From contig CAZLWL010000028.1 in assembly GCA_964563335.1 (NCBI GenBank), positions 1-28,581 on the forward strand: a DNA stretch of 28,581 nucleotides, written 5' to 3'. A program made the position numbers and the translations under genes. The stretch comes from QNBT01 sp964563335. Lineage in GTDB: Bacteria > Planctomycetota > Phycisphaerae > Sedimentisphaerales > Anaerohalosphaeraceae. Numbering within the stretch: the stretch's first letter is position 1; every line of letters starts with the position of its first letter. Shown in pieces: positions 13,755-20,869 of this stretch. The notes below the pieces were generated by a model. The model did not search any database. It saw only the letters and a program-made list of their open reading frames with translations, and was not told the DNA's origin.

Positions 13755-16742
13755 GTGAGTAAATATACACTCGGGCTGGATATCGGGTCAAATAGTATCG
13801 GCTGGGCCCTGTTGGATACAGGAAAAGCACCAAAAATCATCGATTTGGGTGTGAGGGTCTTTCCAGAAGGTGTTGACCGCGACACAAATGGCGCGGAGCT
13901 TTCAAAGAACGCGACACGCCGGGAGGCAAGAGGAGCAAGAAGAAATCGTTGGAGGAGAGCATATCGGAAAGACAAATTGGTGAGGATGCTTCGAAGGGCA
14001 GGGCTGTTACCAGGTGAGCCTAATTCACTTGAAAAATTGATGGAATCAAATCCCTATCCCTTGCGAGCTAAGGGTCTTGATGAACGATTGACTATGCATG
14101 AGTTTGGAAGAGTGCTTTTTCATATTAACCAGCGCAGGGGTTTTAAGAGCAACCGCAAGACAGGTGAAGCGAAAGAAGACGGGATTGTAAAAAAGAGTGC
14201 AAGTAGTTTACAGAAAGCGATAGACGAAGCAGGATTCCGAACCCTTGGTGAATACTTCGCAAAGATTGATCCCGAAGAAGAGCGCATAAGAAGGCACTAC
14301 ACTTTCAGGTCAATGTATGAGCACGAAATCGATTTATTATGGCAAAAGCAATCAGAATTTTATCCGGACATTTTGACAGATCAGTTGCGTGAGAAGATAA
14401 AGGACAAGGCTATATTCTATCAGCGCCCACTAAAGCCGACCGATGAGTTGATTGGCGAATGTTCGCTTGAAGCTGGGGAAAAACGTTGTCCACGTTCAGA
14501 TTGGTATTCCCGACGGTTTAGAATTTTTCAGGATGTTAACAACCTAAAAATATACAATCCAGACGGTAAGAGCGAGAAGTTAAATCCGGAGCAGCAACAG
14601 TTAGTTTTGAAAGAGATGCTTAACAAAAAGGATGTGTTTTTTGATTCGCTTCGCAAAAAACTCGGACTTATTGAAACTCAAACATTCAATGTTGAGGAAG
14701 GTCAGGTAGATAAGAAAAAGGCAAAGCTAAAAGGTGATGAATTTGCCGCTCAGATGCGAAGCAAGAAGATATTAGGCGCCAAGAAATGGAACAGCCTTGA
14801 TATCAAAGAACAAGTAGAGATCAACGAAGCGCTCATCGCCGATGAGATTGATGATGTAACGTTCGTGAAAATGCTAATAGAGCAACATGCCCTCACTGAA
14901 GAACAGGCTACAGCTACGCTCGATGTCAGACTGCCACGGCGATATATGAACTTCTCGCAACTTGCAATACAGAAACTGTTACCTCATATGGAAAATGGAC
15001 TATTAACACCTGAGGCCATAAAAAAAGTTTATGGTGAAAAAGCCATAGAAGAAGAGAATTTGTCACTTGATAAGTTGCTAATGCCCGAAGATTTAAGAAA
15101 TCCTGTCGTTAATCAGGCATTGTTTGAAATAAGAAAAGTAGTCAATGCTATAATCAAAGAATACGGAAAGCCTGCCAAGATAGCCATAGAGATGGCAAGG
15201 GATGTTCACGGTGGCAAAAAGCAGCGCGAGGAGACCCACCTAAAAATGTGGAAGAACCAACAACGTAATGAGCAGGCAAGAAAAGAGCTAATTGAAAACA
15301 CTGATATAAAAAATCCCACAAGAGACGACATTATAAAATACAAGCTGTGGGAAGAGTGCGGAAAGGTATGTCCATATACAGGGAGGTCAATCCCGCAATA
15401 TGCGCTATTTGGCGATAATCCCGAGTTTCAGGTTGAACACATTATACCTTATTCACGTTGTCTTGACGATAGTTTCATGAACAAGACCCTGTGTGAGGTG
15501 CACGAGAATATACACGTGAAAAAGAATCAGACGCCTTATGAAGCATACGGCAGTGACCCAAAAAAGTTTGAAGCAATACTGCAGCGAATAAAGGTTCTGC
15601 TATACCCGAAACGGAAAAAATTCTGGCAGGAAAAAACTGAGCTTGACGATTTTATTAAGCGTCAGCTAAACGATACGCGTTATATTACAAGAGAAACGAT
15701 TAAATACCTTAAACGATTAGGTGTACATGTCTATGGAACAAAAGGCAAGATTACCGGTGAACTGAGGCACAGTTGGGGACTTAACAATATTCTCGATTTT
15801 ACCGGTTCGGGATTAAAAAATCGTGACGATCATCGACATCATGCAATAGATGCCGCTGTAGTTGCGGTTACCAGAAATAAACACTTAAGAGAGTTAGCCA
15901 GGACGAAATATGTTGTTGATGATAACAGTTTTGAACAGCCCTGGCCAAATTTCAGACAGGAAGTTCAGAAAAAGATTAACAAAATCAATGTTTCTCATCG
16001 GGCTACAAAGAAGATTTCTGGGCAATTACATGAGGAAACATCATACGGTCCGACAGGACTAAAAGACGATAAGGGACAGGATATTTTTGTTTATCGGAAA
16101 AAATTGGAAGATCTCACAATGCCTATGGTGGGAAAGATTGTCGATCCCATAGTGAAACAGATTATTATCAAGAGGCTGAAAGAACATGGACTTAATCCCG
16201 ATAACAGAAAGTCCATACCAAAAGAGGTCTGGAGTAAACCTGTTTATATGAAATCAAAGAAGGGGCAAGGGCCAAAGATAAAAAAGGTCAGAATCAGAGA
16301 TGTTTTTAATAATATGATCTTTCTCAAGGACGAAGGCAGACCATATCGGGCAGTAAAGCCGGGCAGTAACCATCATATCGAGATCTTTGAATATACAGAC
16401 AAAAAAGGCAATGTTAAAAGAGACAGCAAGGTAGTCAGTATGTTTGAGGCCGTGCAGAGAAACCGCAAAGGTGAGCCTGTAATTCAAAGAGACCACGGAG
16501 AAGGGAAAAAGTTTATTTGTTCATTATCGATAAATGAGATGGTAATGATGAAAAACAAACATGGGAAAATGAGCCTATACAGAGTGCAAAAAATGGACCA
16601 AAATAAAATAATTCGCTTTCGCCATCATACTGCAGCAACCATTGATAAAAATGAAACGTATATTGATAAGACAGCACATTTATTCGAGGGGTACAAGGTA
16701 ACAGTGGACCCTTTGGGGGGAATACATAAGGCGAATGATTAG
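13755..16742 (+). CDS. cas9: Type II-C CRISPR endonuclease Cas9 (compact, 995 aa)
   Basis: RNA-guided DNA endonuclease. From the GTG start, RuvC-I is GLDIGSNSIGW (D9), followed by an arginine-rich bridge helix (ATRREARGARRNRWRRAYRK), RuvC-II IAIEMARD (E479), a CxxxC segment (ECGKVCPYTGR), the HNH domain VEHIIPYSRCLDDSF ... HENIHVKKNQTPYE (catalytic H562, N585), and RuvC-III DDHRHHAIDAAVVA (H696, D699). All nuclease residues are present; the acid before the HNH histidine is Glu, not the common Asp. The C-terminal ~250 residues hold the PAM-interacting region. The length suits type II-C. GTG at 13755 is preceded by AAGGGG; a TTG 48 bases upstream overlaps the promoter and is rejected. A hairpin terminator separates cas9 from cas1. 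Confidence 0.97.
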   Translation: MSKYTLGLDIGSNSIGWALLDTGKAPKIIDLGVRVFPEGVDRDTNGAELSKNATRREARGARRNRWRRAYRKDKLVRMLRRAGLLPGEPNSLEKLMESNPYPLRAKGLDERLTMHEFGRVLFHINQRRGFKSNRKTGEAKEDGIVKKSASSLQKAIDEAGFRTLGEYFAKIDPEEERIRRHYTFRSMYEHEIDLLWQKQSEFYPDILTDQLREKIKDKAIFYQRPLKPTDELIGECSLEAGEKRCPRSDWYSRRFRIFQDVNNLKIYNPDGKSEKLNPEQQQLVLKEMLNKKDVFFDSLRKKLGLIETQTFNVEEGQVDKKKAKLKGDEFAAQMRSKKILGAKKWNSLDIKEQVEINEALIADEIDDVTFVKMLIEQHALTEEQATATLDVRLPRRYMNFSQLAIQKLLPHMENGLLTPEAIKKVYGEKAIEEENLSLDKLLMPEDLRNPVVNQALFEIRKVVNAIIKEYGKPAKIAIEMARDVHGGKKQREETHLKMWKNQQRNEQARKELIENTDIKNPTRDDIIKYKLWEECGKVCPYTGRSIPQYALFGDNPEFQVEHIIPYSRCLDDSFMNKTLCEVHENIHVKKNQTPYEAYGSDPKKFEAILQRIKVLLYPKRKKFWQEKTELDDFIKRQLNDTRYITRETIKYLKRLGVHVYGTKGKITGELRHSWGLNNILDFTGSGLKNRDDHRHHAIDAAVVAVTRNKHLRELARTKYVVDDNSFEQPWPNFRQEVQKKINKINVSHRATKKISGQLHEETSYGPTGLKDDKGQDIFVYRKKLEDLTMPMVGKIVDPIVKQIIIKRLKEHGLNPDNRKSIPKEVWSKPVYMKSKKGQGPKIKKVRIRDVFNNMIFLKDEGRPYRAVKPGSNHHIEIFEYTDKKGNVKRDSKVVSMFEAVQRNRKGEPVIQRDHGEGKKFICSLSINEMVMMKNKHGKMSLYRVQKMDQNKIIRFRHHTAATIDKNETYIDKTAHLFEGYKVTVDPLGGIHKAND

Positions 16743-16782
16743 GGATTGATAGATTATTTTAGGTAAAAGTCGTTCGTAATTG

Positions 16783-16817
16783 GGCCGATATTTATAGGGT
16801 ATCGGCCTATTTTGTTT
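16783..16817 (+). terminator. Intrinsic terminator/attenuator between cas9 and cas1
   Basis: GGCCGATA (16783-16790), a 9-base loop and TATCGGCC (16800-16807), then TATTTTGTTT. It lies 41 bases after the cas9 stop and 18 bases before the cas1 start. It should reduce read-through from cas9 into cas1-cas2. Confidence 0.75.
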
Positions 16818-16834
16818 ACGGAAGGCTGCTTGAA

Positions 16835-17731
16835 ATGATCAAGCGGATAGTCGAAATATCGCGGGCACGGACGTATTTATCCATTTCGTTGGGTCAGCTT
16901 GTAATAAAAGAGGCGGGCGCAGAGGCCGGGCGCATTCCATGTGAAGATATCGGGGTACTTTTAGTTGACCAACAGGCGACGGTCTATACGCATTCGGTAT
17001 TTACAACATTGCTCCAAAAAGGTGCGGCGGTAGTGTTGTGCGACGGTGCTCATCACCCTGCGGGGATGCTTTTGCCTCTTGAGAGTAACACGGTGCAGTC
17101 GGAGCGGTTCAGCGAGCAGATAAATGCAAAGCTGCCTTTGAAAAAGCAACTCTGGAAACAGGTTGTCCAGGCCAAGATAAGGCATCAGGCAAAACTTGTT
17201 AAAGATGACACCGTAACTTACAAGTACCTGTTGGCACTTGCAAGGCGGGTTCGCAGCGGAGATCCGGAAAATATCGAGGCGCAGGCGAGCAAGAAATACT
17301 GGCGTGCATACCTGCAGGATGAAAAATTTCGCAGAAATATCGACGGCGCTGCGCCGAACAACATGCTGAATTACGGTTATATGGTGTTGCGGGCTGCGGT
17401 TGCGCGGGCGATATGCTCGGCGGGGCTTTTGCCGACGTTGGGGATTCATCATCACAACAGATACAATGCGTTTTGCTTGGCGGATGATATGTTAGAACCG
17501 TTCAGGGGATTTGTCGAAGTGAAGGTGCGTGATTTATATGAAAGCTCCGACACGATTAGTTTAGATGAGCTGGACCAACAGACGAAGGCGAAGATAATCG
17601 AGGTGCTTTACGAGGAGGTTGAGATTGCAGGATTCAAGGGGCCTCTGATGGTTGGTCTTCACAGGACGATGGCATCTTTGCAGAGGTGTTTTGCGGGTGA
17701 GCAGAAAAGACTGGATTTGCCGAAATTATGA
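16835..17731 (+). CDS. cas1: CRISPR integrase Cas1 (type II)
   Basis: Cas1 is the metal-dependent integrase that, with Cas2, inserts new spacers at the array. The 298 residues are of type II length. The N-terminal beta domain starts MIKRIVEISRARTYLSISLGQL. Catalytic residues are visible as E148 in ENIEAQASKKYW, H205 in LGIHHHNRYN and E221 in DDMLEPFRGFVE. GGAAGG lies about 9 bases before the ATG. The stop overlaps the cas2 start in ATGA. Together with absence of csn2 and cas4 this defines subtype II-C. The preceding terminator hairpin suggests that adaptation genes are expressed at a lower level than cas9 or from a separate signal. Confidence 0.97.
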   Translation: MIKRIVEISRARTYLSISLGQLVIKEAGAEAGRIPCEDIGVLLVDQQATVYTHSVFTTLLQKGAAVVLCDGAHHPAGMLLPLESNTVQSERFSEQINAKLPLKKQLWKQVVQAKIRHQAKLVKDDTVTYKYLLALARRVRSGDPENIEAQASKKYWRAYLQDEKFRRNIDGAAPNNMLNYGYMVLRAAVARAICSAGLLPTLGIHHHNRYNAFCLADDMLEPFRGFVEVKVRDLYESSDTISLDELDQQTKAKIIEVLYEEVEIAGFKGPLMVGLHRTMASLQRCFAGEQKRLDLPKL

Positions 17732-18057
17732 TTATAAGCGGGTACAGGGCGTTGTGGATATTTGCGATGTTTGATTTGCCTACGGATACGAAAAAGGCAA
17801 GAAAAGACTATACGTATTTTAGAAAAAACCTCTTGAAAGACGGCTTCACGATGTTACAATATTCGGTGTATGTAAGGCACTGCGCGAGTGAGGAGAATGC
17901 CGATGTTCACTACAAGAGAATATGTGCTTTTCTTCCCCCTGATGGAGAGGTCCGGCTGCTTACTATCACCGATAAGCAATTCGGCAGGATGCATACTTTT
18001 TGGGGAAAAATGCGAAAACCGGCCCCTGCGCCCCCCCGTCAGCTTGAATTATTTTAA
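17728..18057 (+). CDS. cas2: CRISPR adaptation protein Cas2
   Basis: 109-residue ferredoxin-fold partner of Cas1 in spacer acquisition. The first strand LWIFAMFDLPTDT carries the conserved D16; the middle LLKDGFTMLQYSVYVRHC and LLTITDKQFGRM follow the usual type II Cas2 pattern. The C-terminus PPRQLELF is typical of type II systems. It overlaps the cas1 stop by four bases (ATGA), so translation is coupled. A strong dyad follows, then the array at 18106. Confidence 0.96.
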   Translation: MIISGYRALWIFAMFDLPTDTKKARKDYTYFRKNLLKDGFTMLQYSVYVRHCASEENADVHYKRICAFLPPDGEVRLLTITDKQFGRMHTFWGKMRKPAPAPPRQLELF

Positions 18058-18062
18058 TTCGA

Positions 18063-18103
18063 GTCGTTCACAAACCCTTGCCAAGCAAGGGCTTGTGAAC
18101 GAC
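18063..18103. terminator. Long stem-loop between cas2 and the array
   Basis: GTCGTTCACAA (18063-18073) pairs with TTGTGAACGAC (18093-18103). After one A/C mismatch CCCTTG pairs with CAAGGG around a 5-base loop, giving a nearly continuous 18-bp stem. It is two bases from the first repeat. No clear T-run follows on either strand, so a simple intrinsic terminator is not certain. It may end or protect the cas and pre-crRNA transcripts, which converge here. Confidence 0.65.
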
Positions 18104-18105
18104 CT

Positions 18106-19197
18106 ATTGTAACTGATCCGTGCCTGAGAGCAAGCCACAACTCAAGGGTATTGATTAGGCCATTTTTTACAATTGTAACTGATCCGTGCCTGAGAGCAAG
18201 CCACAACGAACACCGTCCGAGTGTGTCTTCAGCACAAATTGTAACTGATCCGTGCCTGAGAGCAAGCCACAACGCATGGTCTGCTGGGCCTGTATCTGTT
18301 TTTATTGTAACTGATCCGTGCCTGAGAGCAAGCCACAACTCATCGCCGCGGCTGTAAGTGCTGCTGTATATTGTAACTGATCCGTGCCTGAGAGCAAGCC
18401 ACAACCTCCAGATCTCAAATACCGTATCCGCATCAATTGTAACTGATCCGTGCCTGAGAGCAAGCCACAACTTCGGCCTTAAAGCCTTCGGCGACTTTTT
18501 CATTGTAACTGATCCGTGCCTGAGAGCAAGCCACAACCTCAGCCAGGCTGCACGCCTGGCGGCTTCTATTGTAACTGATCCGTGCCTGAGAGCAAGCCAC
18601 AACATATGAATAGCAATCCCCTGGTAGGTGTTGATTGTAACTGATCCGTGCCTGAGAGCAAGCCACAACGATATCGAGCTCGCGCGCATTGACCATAATA
18701 TTGTAACTGATCCGTGCCTGAGAGCAAGCCACAACCTGTGATGGATCAGGCCCTGAACCACGTTGATTGTAACTGATCCGTGCCTGAGAGCAAGCCACAA
18801 CTTAATCACATTGAGGACGTATGTAACAGCCATTGTAACTGATCCGTGCCTGAGAGCAAGCCACAACTCGATGGGAAAACATTCCAATCGCGGGTCCATT
18901 GTAACTGATCCGTGCCTGAGAGCAAGCCACAACGGGGAGACCGGCGTTGACTATCACAAGCGCATTGTAACTGATCCGTGCCTGAGAGCAAGCCACAACC
19001 CTGCACTGTATGGTTCCCATACGATGGTTATTGTAACTGATCCGTGCCTGAGAGCAAGCCACAACGGCCCGACTGAGCTTTACCTGTAAACAGATATTGT
19101 AACTGATCCGTGCCTGAGAGCAAGCCACAACGCTTGGTACTGCTTTACTGTCAGCTCCGCCATTGTAACTGATCCGTGCCTGAGAGCAAGCCACAAC
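18106..19197 (-). CRISPR. Type II-C CRISPR array, 17 repeats and 16 spacers
   Basis: There are 17 repeats of 36 bp at an exact 66-bp period with 16 spacers of 30 bp. By eye all repeats are identical, including both terminal ones. In crRNA sense (minus strand) the repeat begins GTTGTGGCTTGC and ends CAGTTACAAT, the type II-C GTTGT...ACAAT form. Its complement is the anti-repeat of the tracrRNA at 13571-13679. Transcription should therefore run from about 19200 leftwards, toward cas2. All spacers look different and I noticed no match elsewhere in the window. The uniform spacer size and absence of decayed repeats suggest a recently active array. The repeat 3' end TACAAT with TTG 16 bases upstream could act as a promoter in every repeat. 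Confidence 0.98.
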
Positions 19198-19394
19198 GAA
19201 GCAAAAAGCAGTAGGGAAATTGGATATTTGCGTCCTGTATCAATTAAGAGGTGTTAGCCGGAATATTCCATGGTGGACTTGTAAGAATGAGAGGTGACGG
19301 AAGACGGAGGACAGAAGCCGGATGACGGAGGCCGGGTGAAACGGGAAGGTAAGAATCCCGCCCGGAGGACCCCGAGGTGTCGGGGCTAAGCGGG
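19198..19394. other. Array flank: possible leader plus repeat fragments
   Basis: This stretch adjoins the array end that is upstream in crRNA sense, so a leader would lie in about 19198-19290, which is AT-rich. I cannot assign a clear promoter. The remainder (about 19298-19335) is a GACGGAAGACGGAGGACAG-like repeat related to the arrays at 1-66 and 5258-5369, then a CCCCGAGGTGTCGGGG hairpin (about 19371-19386) of the dispersed family. Confidence 0.45.
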
Positions 19395-20528
19395 TTAAAT
19401 GATTCCCGTGGCGGTGGCCCGAATTCCCTTAAGTGCCATCTTTAACTCTTCTTTCTTTGGCGCGTATTGCAGGGCAACCTTGAGGTCTATCCATTCTTCT
19501 TCGACGAGTCGCCGGAGGCTGTCTGTGAAGTCCTGCATACCTTCGCCGGAACCGGCCCTGATGGCGCTTGGCAGGTCGCCCTCTCGCTGTTCAGAGATAA
19601 GTCTTGTGACAATGGGAGAGGCGACCATGATCTCAACGGCGGGAATTCTGGGGGCTTCCTTTCTGAGGCCCGGCAGGAGGTACTGGCTGATAACGGCCCT
19701 TATAGTCAAGGCGAAAGTCTGCCTGATGAGGTCTCTTTCTTCCTGAGGGTATAAATCGAGAACGCGCTGAATGGTCTGGGAAGCGTTTGCCGCATGAAGG
19801 GTGCCGAAGACCAGATGTCCGGTTTCTGCGGCTCTCATGGCAGCGGTCAGTGTCTCGTTGTCCCTTATTTCGCCAATGACCACTACATCGGGGTCCTGGC
19901 GTGTCAGCGAGCGCAAGGCCTCGTCATAGTCCGGCACGTCGTTACCTATTTCTCTTTGAGATACGATGGCTTTTATGTCCTGGTGCAGAAACTCGATCGG
20001 GTCTTCGATTGTTATAATATGGCAGGCGCGATTTTTATTAATATGGTCAACCATTGATGCGATGGTGGTGCTTTTTCCGCAACCGGCGGGTCCTGTTACG
20101 AGGATGAGTCCCTCATTGTGCCCGGCGATTTCGTGGACGACGGGCGGGAGGTGCAAGGTTTCAAAGGGAGGTATCTCGCTGGTGATGTGCCTCGCGGCAA
20201 GACTGATCATTCCGCGTTGTCGAAAGACATTTATGCGGAATCGGTGCAGCTTACTAACCTCATAGCCGAAGTCGATAGCTCCCTTCTTCAGAAAGAACTC
20301 TTTCTGCTCATCGGTCATAATCTCCAAAACAAGCTCTTCGGCGTGTTTTGCGGTGAGGGCGTCGCCGCTGGTATCTTTCAACTTGGTGCGGACTCGCATT
20401 TTTGGCGGCTGGCCGACCTTGAGGTGTAAATCACTTGCACCCGCCTTGATTGCGGCATTGAACCATTTGTCAATCCGGGCCTTGCGGTCAGAATGCGCCC
20501 GGCTGTCTATTGGCTGGCCTTTGGCCAT
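19395..20528 (-). CDS. pilT: PilT-type retraction ATPase
   Basis: 377-residue hexameric secretion ATPase of the PilT family, which drives type IV pilus retraction. Motifs are intact: the ASDLHLKVGQPP start of the N-terminal domain (31-42), Walker A GPAGCGKST (146-154), the Asp box around IITIEDPIEF (171-180), Walker B VVVIGEIRD with E220, and the His box GTLHAANA with H245. The usual PilT AIRNLIRE segment is replaced by AIRAGSGEGMQ, a variation that might mark a paralogue such as PilU. The ATG is preceded by AGGAG. It is on the same strand as the GspE-like/CvpA-like pair, from which the CRISPR locus separates it. No pilin is in the window. Confidence 0.92.
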   Translation of the reverse strand: MAKGQPIDSRAHSDRKARIDKWFNAAIKAGASDLHLKVGQPPKMRVRTKLKDTSGDALTAKHAEELVLEIMTDEQKEFFLKKGAIDFGYEVSKLHRFRINVFRQRGMISLAARHITSEIPPFETLHLPPVVHEIAGHNEGLILVTGPAGCGKSTTIASMVDHINKNRACHIITIEDPIEFLHQDIKAIVSQREIGNDVPDYDEALRSLTRQDPDVVVIGEIRDNETLTAAMRAAETGHLVFGTLHAANASQTIQRVLDLYPQEERDLIRQTFALTIRAVISQYLLPGLRKEAPRIPAVEIMVASPIVTRLISEQREGDLPSAIRAGSGEGMQDFTDSLRRLVEEEWIDLKVALQYAPKKEELKMALKGIRATATGII

Positions 20529-20869
20529 TTATGTACTCCTGCCTTTTCGCAAATAGTCTATTTTGGGCCGGTTACGCGTCGTTGTCGCAGTCAGGGTGCT
20601 GGGCGGCCGGCAATATCTACATCGGTTTAATCGACACGACTTATTATAACTCAAATATATCGGCTTGTCAAGGTGTGCTAAAAAGCACATTTTGGGGCCT
20701 GGTCATTCTGAATCGCAGCCGAAGAATCTCAGAATCTCAATCGTTCGATTTTTGTCCCCCCGGCCTTGAGCCGGGGTCCAGTTAAGTAGGATGGGCAAAT
20801 TGCCTGGCCTGCTTGCCCTGAGCGCAGTCGAATGGAGCGAAGCCGAAGGCTTTGCCCATGCTGCATCTA
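20529..20869. repeat. Gene-free region with dispersed repeats
   Basis: No gene is visible. The left part upstream of pilT should contain its promoter. Further right are GGTCATTCTGAATCGCAGCC followed by GAAGAATCTC (about 20700-20729), a CCCCGGC/GCCGGGG hairpin (about 20758-20776), GTAGGATGGGCAA (about 20788, also near 2085) and a CCTGAGCGCAGTCGAA fragment (about 20817-20832). These are members of the same intergenic repeat families seen at 4043-4388 and 5372-6269. Confidence 0.6.

Noticed and set aside
18063..18103. A second tracrRNA next to the array
   Set aside because: The stem-loop has no similarity to the repeat; the only anti-repeat found is at 13642-13677.
18054..19194. Long open frames across the CRISPR array on both strands, giving repeated peptides such as WLALRHGSVT and VACSQARISYN
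   Set aside because: The 66-bp period is a multiple of three and the repeat has no stop in several frames, so the frames stay open by arithmetic. They are not genes.
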